From NCBI RefSeq assembly GCF_000967655.1, contig NZ_JXYA01000027.1, positions 62,001-126,000 of the forward strand: a DNA stretch of 64,000 bases, read 5' to 3'. Positions 53,706 through 63,285 of this stretch are shown one piece after another. A program made the translations under genes and the position numbers. The stretch's first letter is position 1. Each line of letters begins with the position of its first letter. This stretch comes from Pseudoalteromonas rubra (GTDB lineage Bacteria > Pseudomonadota > Gammaproteobacteria > Enterobacterales > Alteromonadaceae). The notes below the pieces were generated by a model. That model was not told the DNA's origin, searched no databases, and saw only the letters and a list, made by a program, of their open reading frames with translations.

Positions 53706-54413
53706 ATGAAAAAGCAAATTTTGGCATTGGTAGTGTCCTTAGCATCTGCGCAGAGCTTTGCAGGAGCGACAATATATGAACACAGTTACATGAAAGGTGA
53801 GCGTTCTTATATAAATGATGGAGAGCTAATTGATGCAATTGAAAAAAGAGGTGTTTTTAGAAATGACAGCATCTCATCGCTCAAGGTTGACTATGGCTCA
53901 TGTGCTGTGCTTTATCGCGATGCAGGTTACAGCTCAACTGCAAAGTACTTCCAAGGCGGAACTTATGTTGATCTAGTTAATTATGGAATTAACGATACGA
54001 CTAGCTCAATTCAGGTATTTAAAAGCAACCGCTGTGATAGCAGTATCATGACGCATTTTAGAGTTCACCGGGATTATAGAACCGGAGGTGGAGATTTCTC
54101 TCTACCACCTAACAGCTACCTCCGAGACCTTGAAGGTGGTAACTGGCATCGTGGCAATCATGCAAATGACAAAATTAGTTCCATTATTGTCGGTGATGGA
54201 GCTTGTGTAAAAATGTATGAACATTACCGCTATACCGGTATAAAGAAAGAGTTTAATCGAAATGTTGCGACACTAGATACTTATAGCTTCAATGATAAGG
54301 CTTCTTCTGTCAAAGTAACGACTGGTAGTTGTAGTCCCTCGACTCCTACTGGTGGCGGTGGTGTTATTAATCCACCTGATGACTGTGGTGGATTTGGGGA
54401 AATCTGTCCTTAG
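53706..54413 (+). CDS. Secreted beta/gamma-crystallin-type protein
   Basis: 235 residues from the ATG at 53706 (AAAGGAAATAGAC upstream). Signal peptide ~1-19 (ending SFA-G). Two crystallin-like domains: ATIYEHSYMKGERSYINDGE ... NDSISSLKV, then MTHFRVHRDYRTGGGDFSLP ... ANDKISSIIV, and a third partial repeat (YEHYRYTGIKKEFNRN ... NDKASSVKV). The N/D-D-x-S-S calcium-binding signature recurs at each domain end. The C-terminus is Gly/Pro-rich with two Cys. Codon use and the upstream region are much more AT-rich than the flanking genes, which suggests transfer. Function unknown; some relatives inhibit proteases. Confidence 0.8.
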   Translation: MKKQILALVVSLASAQSFAGATIYEHSYMKGERSYINDGELIDAIEKRGVFRNDSISSLKVDYGSCAVLYRDAGYSSTAKYFQGGTYVDLVNYGINDTTSSIQVFKSNRCDSSIMTHFRVHRDYRTGGGDFSLPPNSYLRDLEGGNWHRGNHANDKISSIIVGDGACVKMYEHYRYTGIKKEFNRNVATLDTYSFNDKASSVKVTTGSCSPSTPTGGGGVINPPDDCGGFGEICP

Positions 54414-54423
54414 GCGTTATTAG

Positions 54424-54453
54424 AAAAAGCCTGGTTGCATACTGGGCTTTTCA
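54424..54453. terminator. Weak bidirectional terminator
   Basis: AAAAGCC pairs with GGCTTTT around a ~14-nt loop, between the convergent crystallin and GT25 genes. Confidence 0.5.
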
Positions 54454-54468
54454 CAATTATCCATGCAT

Positions 54469-55215
54469 TCATTTAAAAGTAACTTTCTTTAAATCTGCAG
54501 AACGTGATTGGCGCTGTATATACATTCGTACTCGATGCTTAATATTGCGCAAGAATGTACTTCTATTTGAATGCCGTCCTTGATTAATGTTTTCTATTGC
54601 ACTTTCAAAACTGATGTCTTCGGATATAGGGTAAGGTTTGATACCAATTATACGTAACCCGAGTTCCCCATGAAACTGAAAATCAACATCGACAGGCCTG
54701 AAGAAAGGTTTGCGTTTTATCAATTTCTTAGCCCCATCTAGGCTGATTAAGTAGCCTTGAGCTCCATTTGGAACCTTCTTATAGTTTCCCATCTTAAAAT
54801 TTTGATTTAAGACGGTTTGATCAACAAAAGGGTTTGCTCGATTATCCGACAGTTTCACCATATCCCAGCCTTCTATATCTGAAAACAGTGACAACAATGG
54901 TGCCAAACTATCTTCAATATGAAGATCATCTTCCAGTACCAATGCATATGGAATATTCTCATTGACGACTTTTTCGTAGATGCGATAGTGGCTTATATAA
55001 CAACCAATCTCACCCGGTGTTAAGTGCCTGTGATAGCGCTTGCGATTCTCAGAGTGGTTATACCAAGCTGTTACTTCGGATTCGGATAGCAGCTTGCCGT
55101 TGGTGGCGGGAAAACGGGTTGCATCAAGACCCACCTCTCTTAAACGAGTGTAAGTGGACTGCCATCTGTCTTCACAGCCATCCATATTGATTATAAAAAT
55201 TGGAGGTTGTGTCAT
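54469..55215 (-). CDS. Glycosyltransferase family 25 (LPS-type)
   Basis: 248 residues. FIINMDGCEDRWQSTYTRLR opens the protein like LpsA/LgtB galactosyltransferases. GEIGCYISHYRIYEKVVNEN and YALVLEDDLHIED supply the family core, with the acidic EDD as the presumed metal site. NGAQGYLISLDGAKKLIKRK and FHGELGLRI are also typical. It would transfer a hexose to lipopolysaccharide or another glycan. It is 49 bp downstream of the GT9 gene on the same strand and probably in one operon with it. The gene looks more AT-rich than the GT9 gene. Confidence 0.88.
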   Translation of the reverse strand: MTQPPIFIINMDGCEDRWQSTYTRLREVGLDATRFPATNGKLLSESEVTAWYNHSENRKRYHRHLTPGEIGCYISHYRIYEKVVNENIPYALVLEDDLHIEDSLAPLLSLFSDIEGWDMVKLSDNRANPFVDQTVLNQNFKMGNYKKVPNGAQGYLISLDGAKKLIKRKPFFRPVDVDFQFHGELGLRIIGIKPYPISEDISFESAIENINQGRHSNRSTFLRNIKHRVRMYIQRQSRSADLKKVTFK

Positions 55216-55264
55216 AGTATTCGCTACTTTATTCTTGGAGATATTTTACATTATTCTCACATAC

Positions 55265-56290
55265 TCAGCTAAACAAATCTAGGTATTGCTTAGCGACTTC
55301 TTGTGGAGCAATAGCGCAGATAATTTCCGCCTCATTAAGGCTTGTTGAGTGGCTGGCGATGGTTTGGCACAGCGGTGTTAATGGCGCAACCAATGAAAAA
55401 GGCGAGGTGCCCAGACCTGCCAGCGCCAGCGTGGGCACCTGGCATGCGGCAGCAATATGCATTGGACCGGAATCTATGGTGATCATGGCATCCATGGCTG
55501 CAATGGTGTCGACTAACTCGCCCACAGATGTTTTGCCCGCCAGGTTGGCGACCTGAACTCCCTCTGCGTCTAGCAGCTGTTTAAGCTCTTCCATATCTTG
55601 CTGCTCGGATGGATCCCCAAGTAAATAAAACCGGGTGTTGCATTGTTGATGTATTCTTAGCAGTGCCTGTGCAGCTAATTCTTCGGGGTAGTGGCGGGCA
55701 CCTTTGTTTTTACTACCAATATAAACCCCCGTTGCGCGCGATTGAGACTGTTTGAGCGGCAATGTTTTTGCTGTGAGTCGGGGCAGCGCAAATTTTTCGA
55801 ATGGTTTGCCATGAATGTCGTTCACCAGACGGCAATAGCGAAATAGATAGTGGTGGCAATGATTTACTTTGAGCGGATGTGACAACAGCGGGGTACGGCC
55901 GTTTTGGGCATATCCGGCTACATAGCGGATCCTGGCCAGTTTACAGAGTACGGCATCGGTGAGCGAGCCGCGAAACAACACCGCCATGGAGCAGCGAAGT
56001 GCCCGGAGTGTTTTGGCGAAACCAAGCAAACTTACCTGTTCTTCTGCCTGATGCCTGGCATCATCCAATAATTCAAAGTCATATCCGTGCGCTCTTTGTA
56101 GCACTTCTCGCATATAAGGGCGAACTAGCAGATAGATCTTTTTTCCCGGATACAATTCATTGAGCAGCGCGATGGCTGGCAATGTATTGATGGCGTCACC
56201 AATATAGCGGGGCAGGACCACTAAGATGGGGCCACTCAAATGGCGAGGATCTATGGCTTGTAAGGACATGGACTTTCTTGTTTTGGGCAT
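55265..56290 (-). CDS. Glycosyltransferase family 9 (heptosyltransferase-like)
   Basis: 341 residues, GT-B fold. GPILVVLPRYIGDAINTLPA then IALLNELYPGKKIYLLVRPY is the ADP-heptose transferase opening. The C-terminal MITIDSGPMHIAAACQVPTL then ALAGLGTSPFSL forms the donor site. Such enzymes add heptose or related sugars to the LPS core in the cytoplasm. Starts at 56290 or the Met at 56269 are both possible. It pairs with the GT25 gene downstream. Confidence 0.88.
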   Translation of the reverse strand: MPKTRKSMSLQAIDPRHLSGPILVVLPRYIGDAINTLPAIALLNELYPGKKIYLLVRPYMREVLQRAHGYDFELLDDARHQAEEQVSLLGFAKTLRALRCSMAVLFRGSLTDAVLCKLARIRYVAGYAQNGRTPLLSHPLKVNHCHHYLFRYCRLVNDIHGKPFEKFALPRLTAKTLPLKQSQSRATGVYIGSKNKGARHYPEELAAQALLRIHQQCNTRFYLLGDPSEQQDMEELKQLLDAEGVQVANLAGKTSVGELVDTIAAMDAMITIDSGPMHIAAACQVPTLALAGLGTSPFSLVAPLTPLCQTIASHSTSLNEAEIICAIAPQEVAKQYLDLFS

Positions 56291-56364
56291 TAAAGCAGCC
56301 TAGTATAACCAAAGCTTGTGAACAAAATCACCTTTGTACCTCAATTTCAGCAAAAGTTAACATT

Positions 56365-57201
56365 ATGAAAAACATCAAAAGTTGTCACTGGTTACTGAAC
56401 AACCTAGATCGGGTGGTCGTACTCGATTGCGGCATGCTCAAACCCGGGACAAAAGGAAATTACGAGCCGCCGGGGATCATTGCCGGAGCACAGCGTTTTG
56501 ATATTGGCCAAACCTTCAGCGACAGCGATGGTATATTTCCAAATACCATGTGTAGTGCCGAGCAGTTTCAGCAAGGTGTCAGAGAGTTGGGGATCAGCCA
56601 GCAGGATACTGTGATTGTGTACGACAACTTTGGCTTGTTCAGTGCCGCCCGTGGCTGGTGGATGTTTAAGGCCATGGGGTTTGAACAGGTTTATGTGCTG
56701 GATGGCGGTTTGGTTAAGTGGCTTGAGCTGGGCTTACCACTGGCAGCTGAGTATGCCCATACAAGCGAACCGGGTGATTTTGTTGCCAACCCCCAAACTG
56801 GCTATTTTATTGATAAAACAGCGGTGCTGGCGGCCATAGACGGCCCCGAGGTGCTATTACTGGATGCGCGCAGCCCGCAAAGGTTTAGTGGACAGGAGCG
56901 CGAGCCCAGAGCAGGCATGCGCAGTGGCCATATTCCGGGCAGTGCCAATGTGCATTATGCCAGCGTGCTGGATGACAGTGGTTTGCTAAAACCTAAGGCG
57001 CAGTTGCGGGCGCTGCTGAGTGAGGCGGGCGTCACCAACCAGGCCTTGCAGTTTAGTTGTGGCTCCGGGATCACCGCCTGTATTCTGGCCATGATTGCCG
57101 ATGAATGTGGGTTTTATCCGTTATCTGTTTACGATGCGTCCTGGAGCGAGTGGGGGCAAGATTTGGACGTGCCGGTCGCAGCCCTTACCCCACAAAATTA
57201 A
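56365..57201 (+). CDS. Two-domain rhodanese, 3-mercaptopyruvate sulfurtransferase-like
   Basis: 278 residues from the ATG at 56365; the open frame reaches 56278. The N-terminal inactive rhodanese domain (VVVLDCGMLKPG, QDTVIVYDNFGLFSAARGWW) is followed by the catalytic domain with FSCGSGITACILAM. The active-site loop CGSGxTA is that of mercaptopyruvate sulfurtransferase rather than thiosulfate rhodanese (CRxGxx). The end, VYDASWSEWG, is also typical of SseA. It is divergent from the GT9 gene and its last 4 bp overlap the convergent ROK gene. Confidence 0.9.
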   Translation: MKNIKSCHWLLNNLDRVVVLDCGMLKPGTKGNYEPPGIIAGAQRFDIGQTFSDSDGIFPNTMCSAEQFQQGVRELGISQQDTVIVYDNFGLFSAARGWWMFKAMGFEQVYVLDGGLVKWLELGLPLAAEYAHTSEPGDFVANPQTGYFIDKTAVLAAIDGPEVLLLDARSPQRFSGQEREPRAGMRSGHIPGSANVHYASVLDDSGLLKPKAQLRALLSEAGVTNQALQFSCGSGITACILAMIADECGFYPLSVYDASWSEWGQDLDVPVAALTPQN

Positions 57202-58469
57202 AACACCAGTTCCTGAAGCTCGCTGGGCTGATTGAGTGCAGGCAGATACAAAGTCTGCATATTTTTGGCACTGAGTGCACTGTGCAGCGGTAAAGTGGCA
57301 ATGCCCTTGAGGGCGATATTGGCAACGTCCGGGGTTTTGACCAGACGCACCACCTGGCGTTCGCCAAACTGCGCAATGGATGGAATAAACGGGCGCAGTT
57401 CTGAGGTCAGCTTATCCAGCAGCCAGTCATTAATGTCGCCGCCTAAAATAATGGTCTGGGTATTGAGCACAGATTCCAGGCTGTGAATAGCTATCCGCAT
57501 GGGTTCGGCGGCCTGTTCAAGCCAGCGCTCTATCACCGGGTGCTCCTGCAACTGGTGGTGCAGCTCTTCGGTACTGCAACCCGGGCGTCCCAGGCTCTGT
57601 TTAAGTGCACTGAGCGACGCAAAGTCATTAAGCCTGCCCAGCTCAGCGGTGTCTTCATCGGTTTCCGGGGTCACAAATAGCTCACCCAGCGCGCCGGTCA
57701 ACCCATTTTGACCGAGCAGGATCCGCCGCTCGTAAACTACTGCCGACTCCACCTGATTGCCCAGATGGACATAGACAAAGCTATCCAGCAGCCGTGCTTC
57801 ACCAAACAGCATTTGGTAACTGGCACAGGCAGATGCGGTGCTTTCGAGCGCGACGGGTACGGCCAGGGTATCCGCCAGTTGTTGCTGAAGCTGGCGGTTG
57901 TGAGCAAAAATCTCGACGCCTTTGAGGTGGCTAAGTTGTACCGACAAACCACAACCCAGCACCTGGGTAACGCTCAGGTTTGCGACGGTCAGTAACGTGT
58001 CTATCAGGTATTGGATCTTGTTGAGCAAGACGTCGTTGCTTTCGAGCCGGGTGTGCAAGCGGTTAAGCAGCTCGCCATTGAGGTAAAATAAACCGACTTC
58101 CAGTTCGCTATCAACAATGCGCACCGCCAGCGTATACGCGGCCCTTTTATTCAGCACCAGCATTTTCGAGGGCTTACCTGCGCCTTCGGATTTCTTAATG
58201 CCCGTTTCTTCTACCAGCTGCACGCTCAGCAGCTCTTCAACCATATTGGTAATGGTTTGCTTGGTCAGCTGGGTATTGCGGGCAATCTCAACACGGGAGA
58301 TTGGCCCCTGTGTGACAATCTGAGAGAGTACAAGACGCAAATTTATCGATTTATTCTGTTTTGCGTTGGAGCCTTTCAATGTATTCGCCTTACTATTTGA
58401 ATCTGATGTTGGGGCTGTATTGTGATATCGCCCCAGTGATTGTGCCGTATGTACCTGCTTATACAACAC
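57198..58469 (-). CDS. ROK-family repressor (NagC/Mlc-like)
   Basis: 423 residues. After a ~40-residue extension, the winged helix (~42-110) reads LRLVLSQIVTQGPISRVEIA then RNTQLTKQTITNMVEELLSV. The ROK sugar-binding domain follows (VALESTASACASYQMLFGE). The usual ROK zinc motif (CxCGxxGC) is missing, and the G-x-G kinase loops are poorly kept, so it is a regulator rather than a kinase. It is divergent from the sugar ABC operon; a 6-3-6 palindrome lies in the shared promoter region. The inducer is probably a sugar derivative. Confidence 0.88.
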   Translation of the reverse strand: MLYKQVHTAQSLGRYHNTAPTSDSNSKANTLKGSNAKQNKSINLRLVLSQIVTQGPISRVEIARNTQLTKQTITNMVEELLSVQLVEETGIKKSEGAGKPSKMLVLNKRAAYTLAVRIVDSELEVGLFYLNGELLNRLHTRLESNDVLLNKIQYLIDTLLTVANLSVTQVLGCGLSVQLSHLKGVEIFAHNRQLQQQLADTLAVPVALESTASACASYQMLFGEARLLDSFVYVHLGNQVESAVVYERRILLGQNGLTGALGELFVTPETDEDTAELGRLNDFASLSALKQSLGRPGCSTEELHHQLQEHPVIERWLEQAAEPMRIAIHSLESVLNTQTIILGGDINDWLLDKLTSELRPFIPSIAQFGERQVVRLVKTPDVANIALKGIATLPLHSALSAKNMQTLYLPALNQPSELQELVF

Positions 58470-58530
58470 ATTATCCCTGAACTAAGCCGATCATCTTACT
58501 CGATCATGAGACTAAACCGAATAAAAAATA

Positions 58531-58545
58531 ATTAGTCAAACTAAT
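58531..58545. promoter_or_regulatory. Candidate ROK operator before the sugar ABC operon
   Basis: ATTAGTCAAACTAAT is a perfect 6-3-6 inverted repeat. A TTGACA -35-like box (58545-58550) touches it, and AATATG at 58569-58574 is a possible -10 at 18 bp spacing. The first ten bases recur before the TonB receptor at 63292-63301. Confidence 0.6.
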
Positions 58546-58673
58546 TGACATAAATCATTTGTTGGCTGAATATGACTATAAATACAACAAAACTGATCCT
58601 AAATGCCAGTACAAAAACGGCGGCCAGGATGTTCGCATGTGCGAATTTTAATAATCAACAGCAGGATCTACTT

Positions 58674-59759
58674 ATGTCTACAGGAACTCAGATAAAGGGT
58701 CATCGCCGTCGGGCGTGGCTGAGCGGGATGTTTACCGCTGCTGCGCTCTGTGCAACGTCGATGAGCTGGGCGGCACAAAGCATCGACTGGAGCAAGGCGG
58801 CAAAATCCAGTGATATCCACCTGAGCGAGCAGCAAAGTGAGGCGATTAAATCAAAAGATTTGACTGCTGCACTGGTCTGGCATGGTGCCAGTCCCTGGGT
58901 CGCGGCGGTATCGCGCGGGGCACGTGCCGAATTCGAAAAGTTAGGCATTAAAGTGGTGGCAGCAACCGATGCTCAGTTCGATCCAGCCAAACAAGTGGCC
59001 GATCTGGAAAACATCGCGGCACTCAACCCCGATATCATTTTGTCTTTGAGTGTTGATGGTGTCAGCACTAAGCAGAGTTATGCCAGGGCGATAGAGCGGG
59101 GCGCCAAATTGGTATTACTCAGCAACCCCATTCCTGGCTTTGAGCAGGGCAAAGACTTTGTTGGTATTGTCACTGACGACATGTTTGGCATGGGCAAGGC
59201 GGCGGCTGACCTGACGGCGGATGCGTTGGATAGCAAAGGTAAGATAGGCATGATCTATCACGATGCCAGCTACTTTATCACCAATAATCGCGATAACGCG
59301 TTTCGTAAAGGGCTAAAAGCCTACCCTGAACTGGATGTGATCATCGAAAAGGGCTTTATCAAAGAGCACGAGACCAGCAATGTGGCAGCGGCCATGGTAT
59401 TACAACATCCGGAGCTTGAAGCCATTTATGTGTCCTGGGATGCTGCCGCCGAGGGCGTGGTAGAAGCATTGCGCTCGTTAGGCCGACGCGATATTAAAGT
59501 GATCACCCATGATCTGGGCGTTAATAACCTGCTGGATATGGCCATGGGGGGCAACGTCTATGGCACTATTTCAGATCGTCCGTTTGATATTGGGCAAACC
59601 ATGGCGCGGCTGGGGGCGGCCTCCACACTGGGCTTGCCGGCACCGCATTTTACCTTGGTGCCGTTTGATACCGTGAAGCGAAACAATATTGCTGAGATCT
59701 GGCAGCAGGCGTTCCAGTCGCCTGTACCCAGGCTCCTGAATTTAGCGTTAAAACAATAA
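58674..59759 (+). CDS. Periplasmic sugar-binding protein of an ABC importer
   Basis: 361 residues from the ATG at 58674 (AGGA seven bases upstream; the frame opens at 58572). Signal peptide with RRR start (HRRRAWLSGMFTAAALCATS, ending SWA-A). Periplasmic-binding-protein type 1 fold of the RbsB class: LVWHGASPWVAAVSRGARAE, AQFDPAKQVADLENIAALNP and GVVEALRSLGRRDIKVITHD. It delivers a sugar to the permease and ATPase encoded next. The sugar cannot be read; the GH3 enzyme nearby points to an oligosaccharide or GlcNAc-type source. Confidence 0.88.
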   Translation: MSTGTQIKGHRRRAWLSGMFTAAALCATSMSWAAQSIDWSKAAKSSDIHLSEQQSEAIKSKDLTAALVWHGASPWVAAVSRGARAEFEKLGIKVVAATDAQFDPAKQVADLENIAALNPDIILSLSVDGVSTKQSYARAIERGAKLVLLSNPIPGFEQGKDFVGIVTDDMFGMGKAAADLTADALDSKGKIGMIYHDASYFITNNRDNAFRKGLKAYPELDVIIEKGFIKEHETSNVAAAMVLQHPELEAIYVSWDAAAEGVVEALRSLGRRDIKVITHDLGVNNLLDMAMGGNVYGTISDRPFDIGQTMARLGAASTLGLPAPHFTLVPFDTVKRNNIAEIWQQAFQSPVPRLLNLALKQ

Positions 59760-59767
59760 GGAATACC

Positions 59768-60736
59768 ATGAGCGTTAATCAACTACCCTTGCAGCAGCTC
59801 AAGCTGCTGGCAGTAAAACGAGAGTTTTTTATCTACTATATATTCCTTGCAGTGATGCTGATTTTTGCCGTCGCACTGCATGACACGGGCTTTTTTAGCC
59901 TGACCAACTTTATGAACATTGTGCGCCAGACTGCACCCATCACCGTGATGGCGGTCGGGCTGACCTTTGCACTGGCTGTGGGCCACATCGATTTGTCGAT
60001 TGGCTCTGTGGTGGCCTTATCGGCGCTGGTCGGGGCATTGCTGCTACAGCATGTGGGCATTCCGCTGGCGGTACTGGGGGCACTCAGTGTGGGCCTGATT
60101 GTGGGCCTGATCAACGGCTTGCTGATTGAGCGGTTGCAGGTTTCTTCCTTGTTGATCACCTTAGGCACCATGGGGGTGATCACGGGCTTATCGCGCCAGC
60201 TGACCAATCTGGAGTCTGTGCCAATCATAGATCAAACCTTTACCGCATTTTTTGGTGCCGGTGAGTTGTTTGGTATTCCGTCTTTATTTATCTGGACCCT
60301 GGTCATTGCGGCACTGGGTTATGTGGTTTTGACCAAGCTAGCCTTTGGTAAGCACTTACTTGCGGTAGGTGGCAGCCCTAAAGCAGCATTGGCCATGGGG
60401 ATTAAGGTAACTCAGGTGCGTATTTACGCGCTGGTTATTTCTTCCATGGCAGCGGCACTGGCGGGACTGCTGTACGCAGGCCGACTGCACGGGGCGCGTT
60501 ATACCCTGGGCGAGGCCGACCTGCTGACGGTTATCGCAGCCGTGGCAATTGGCGGCACCAGCCTGTTTGGTGGCCGGGCCTGTATCATCGGTGCCATTCT
60601 GGGTTCCTGGTTGATGGGCATGATCAACAACGGCCTGATCTTGTCTGGCTTTTCCACAAATGAACAAATGATAGCCCGCGGCGCGATATTGATTGTGGCA
60701 GTGGCAATTGGTGTCAAGGAGTTGAAAAATGGTTAG
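59768..60736 (+). CDS. Sugar ABC transporter permease (RbsC-like)
   Basis: 322 residues with about 8-10 membrane helices. LTNFMNIVRQTAPITVMAVG and TFALAVGHIDLSIGSVVALS carry the RbsC-family HIDLSxGS motif. ADLLTVIAAVAIGGTSLFGG then RACIIGAILGSWLMGMINNG is the EAA-like coupling region. It is 8 bp after the binding-protein gene and overlaps the ATPase gene by 8 bp. Confidence 0.92.
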   Translation: MSVNQLPLQQLKLLAVKREFFIYYIFLAVMLIFAVALHDTGFFSLTNFMNIVRQTAPITVMAVGLTFALAVGHIDLSIGSVVALSALVGALLLQHVGIPLAVLGALSVGLIVGLINGLLIERLQVSSLLITLGTMGVITGLSRQLTNLESVPIIDQTFTAFFGAGELFGIPSLFIWTLVIAALGYVVLTKLAFGKHLLAVGGSPKAALAMGIKVTQVRIYALVISSMAAALAGLLYAGRLHGARYTLGEADLLTVIAAVAIGGTSLFGGRACIIGAILGSWLMGMINNGLILSGFSTNEQMIARGAILIVAVAIGVKELKNG

Positions 60737-61502
60737 AAGTGCACTGGATCAAATCGCCCTCGAAGTCAGGGATGTACACAAGCGCTTTGGCGGCGTTCAC
60801 GCCCTGAAAGGGGTCAGCTTTACCATCAATAAAGGCGAAGTAGTCGGCTTACTAGGCGACAACGGTGCGGGTAAATCCACACTGGTACGCTGTATCTCAG
60901 GGATCCACCCACCCGATGAAGGTGCCATCCTGGTGAATGGTCAGCCGGTCCATATCGATTCGCCGCTGGCGGCACGTGAGGCCGGAATAGAAACTGTGTT
61001 CCAGGACCTGGCCATGGTGCCTGAGTTCGACATCACTGAAAACCTCTTTCTTAATCGGGAGATCCTGCACAAGAACCCGATCTTACGTCGACTCGGCTGG
61101 CTGGATAAAAAAGCCATGGAAAAACGGGCAAAGAAAGCCCTCAACCGACTGAACAGCCGCATCCCGAGTTATCAGGAGCAGATCCACCGCTTGTCTGGTG
61201 GTCAGCGCCAGGCGGTAGCCATTGCCCGTGCCGTGAACTGGGGTGCCGACATTGTCATTATGGATGAGCCAACGGCCGCGCTGGGAGTGGAGCAAAGTGC
61301 CCAGGTCAATGAACTGATCAATGTGATCAGCTCGCAGGGCGTCGCGGTGCTGCTGATCAGCCACAATATGCAACATGTGGTCGAAACCTGCGACCGCGCC
61401 GTGGTGTTATATCAGGGCCAGTCGGTTGCGGATGTGTCGGTCAGTGATGTGACCAAAGAAGATCTGGTTGGGCTGATCACCGGGGCAAAATCCGCCGCGT
61501 AA
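60729..61502 (+). CDS. Sugar ABC transporter ATPase (single-domain RbsA-like)
   Basis: 257 residues, one ATPase domain: Walker A GLLGDNGAGKSTLVRCISG, signature HRLSGGQRQAVAIARAV, Walker B DIVIMDEPTAALG, H-loop VLLISHN. Most RbsA proteins have two such domains; this is the half-length form, which would act as a homodimer. It overlaps the permease gene and completes the importer. Confidence 0.93.
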   Translation: MVRSALDQIALEVRDVHKRFGGVHALKGVSFTINKGEVVGLLGDNGAGKSTLVRCISGIHPPDEGAILVNGQPVHIDSPLAAREAGIETVFQDLAMVPEFDITENLFLNREILHKNPILRRLGWLDKKAMEKRAKKALNRLNSRIPSYQEQIHRLSGGQRQAVAIARAVNWGADIVIMDEPTAALGVEQSAQVNELINVISSQGVAVLLISHNMQHVVETCDRAVVLYQGQSVADVSVSDVTKEDLVGLITGAKSAA

Positions 61503-61657
61503 AGGCACTCGCTCGCCGCCGAGCCGCGCTTAGTCGGCCATTAAGGCGAGTCTGATTTACCTGTGAGGTGCCAGAGGGGCACCGCGTTAACCTGAACCCA
61601 TTTTAAAGCGGCGCACTGGCGCCGAGGGCTTTGTTTTGCCAAAAATCAGAGGGCAGT
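61503..61657. other. GC-rich spacer between the ABC operon and GH3 gene
   Basis: 155 bp, no ORF. It contains several GC-rich imperfect repeats (GGCGAG/CTCGCC, GGCGCACTGGCGCC) but no clear terminator or copy of the ATTAGTCAAA operator. The GH3 gene may be read through from the ABC operon. Confidence 0.4.
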
Positions 61658-63256
61658 ATGGATATTGAAAAGAAAGTAGCACAGCTTATCGACACACTTT
61701 CTGTTGAAGAAAAAGTCGGGCAGCTGTTTGTTCTGGCATTTGCCGGAGAGGATCGCGACTACGCTAAAACCTTGGTCAAGGAGCGCCATATCGGCGGCTT
61801 TTACATCACCGATGACAATGCCGCGAACCCCACCAGTGCCGCCCAGCTGGCACGCGAGTTACAACACGAAGCCTCACTGAGAGCCTGCGATGCGCCTTTG
61901 CTGCTGGCCGTTGATCAGGAAGGTGCCTGGGGGATCCTGACTCAGTATACCGATCTGGGTCCTGGTAATTTGGGCCTGGGCAAGGCCGATAATACGGCCC
62001 TTACCGCCGACATGTATCAGGTGTTTGCCGAGCAGATGCAGGAAGTGGGCTACAATACCTTGCTGTCACCCTGTGCCGATGTTAATGCCAACCCGGATAA
62101 CCCCATTATTGGCCTGCGGGCCTTTGGCGAGCAGAGCCATCACGTTGCCCGGCATGTTGCCGCAGCGGTGCGCGGTGTACAGCGTAGTGGCAGCCTGAGC
62201 TGCGCCAAACACTTTCCCGGCCACGGCGATACTCACAGCGATTCACACCAGACCCTGCCGGAAGTCGACAAGTCTTTGCAGCTATTGATGCGCGAAGATT
62301 TATTGCCCTTCAAGGCGGCGATTGAAACGGGCGTACCGCTGATCATGACCAGTCATATCCGTTACCCGCAGATAGACTCCGATTATCCGGCAACCCTGTC
62401 TGCGACCATTTTACAGGGCATATTGCGCCAGCAGCTGGGTTTTGAGGGACTGATCATCACCGACAGCATGAACATGTGGTCGATGCGCAAGAATTACGCG
62501 CCCGCAGAGGCGGCGATTTTGGCATTGCAGGCGGGCGCCAATCTGGTAATGCTCAGTGAAGAACACTACGAAAACAGCACCACGCCTTATAAGGCCATTC
62601 AGGCACAAACCATTGATGGCGTAGTGGCTGCAGTGAAGCAAGGTAGCCTGCCTGAGTCTGTCGTCGATGCCCGTTTGCAGCAGGTGCTGGCCTTTAAATA
62701 TCAGCATTTTGCCGCATCGTTACACACCGCACCCAGCGTGCTGGAAAGCGCCAATGAGCTGGCGCGAGAAGCGGCAGTGGCAGCCATCCGGGTTGTGCGT
62801 AACGAGCGCCAGCAATGGCCACTCGAAGGCCAGGCATTTACCCTGGCATTTGCCGCAGATCCCAAAGGGTACGACAACATAGTGAACAGCCGGGGAATAG
62901 GTCCGAACGACCCCAACTCGGCGCGGGATGTGATCCTTTCTACCCTTGCTGAGCGCGGACGGGAATACCGGCTGTGGCAACATGACCAACTGATGGCGGC
63001 GTTACAGGCACCTACTGAACCGCTGGCAGAGCCTCTGGTACTGATCACCGAAGACTATCCCTTACCCGGCGAAAGCTTTGATGTGGTGGCGCAGCAGCAA
63101 CGTGTTCAACAGGCACTGCAAAAGTGGCCCGATAAAGTCATTGTGATCGCCATGCGCTCAGACTACGAAATAACGCAATATGCTGATTTATCAACTTATG
63201 TTTGCGCCTATTCAAGCAGGGCAGTCAGTGCTCGCGCAATGGCAGAGCAACTTTAA
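61658..63256 (+). CDS. Cytoplasmic GH3 glycosidase, beta-N-acetylglucosaminidase (NagZ)-like
   Basis: 532 residues, no signal peptide, ATG at 61658 (GAGGGCAGT upstream). The GH3 TIM barrel contains LSCAKHFPGHGDTHSDSHQT (~180-198), the His/Asp acid-base dyad loop of NagZ-type GlcNAcases, and the nucleophile Asp in EGLIITDSMNMWSM (~267). A C-terminal domain (~360-532) is present, as in longer Bacteroides- and Vibrio-type members. It would cleave GlcNAc-containing oligosaccharides brought in by the adjacent ABC importer. A role in cell-wall recycling is the alternative. Confidence 0.88.
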   Translation: MDIEKKVAQLIDTLSVEEKVGQLFVLAFAGEDRDYAKTLVKERHIGGFYITDDNAANPTSAAQLARELQHEASLRACDAPLLLAVDQEGAWGILTQYTDLGPGNLGLGKADNTALTADMYQVFAEQMQEVGYNTLLSPCADVNANPDNPIIGLRAFGEQSHHVARHVAAAVRGVQRSGSLSCAKHFPGHGDTHSDSHQTLPEVDKSLQLLMREDLLPFKAAIETGVPLIMTSHIRYPQIDSDYPATLSATILQGILRQQLGFEGLIITDSMNMWSMRKNYAPAEAAILALQAGANLVMLSEEHYENSTTPYKAIQAQTIDGVVAAVKQGSLPESVVDARLQQVLAFKYQHFAASLHTAPSVLESANELAREAAVAAIRVVRNERQQWPLEGQAFTLAFAADPKGYDNIVNSRGIGPNDPNSARDVILSTLAERGREYRLWQHDQLMAALQAPTEPLAEPLVLITEDYPLPGESFDVVAQQQRVQQALQKWPDKVIVIAMRSDYEITQYADLSTYVCAYSSRAVSARAMAEQL

Positions 63257-63285
63257 ACAGATCAGAAAAACGAAATAATAAGTGC

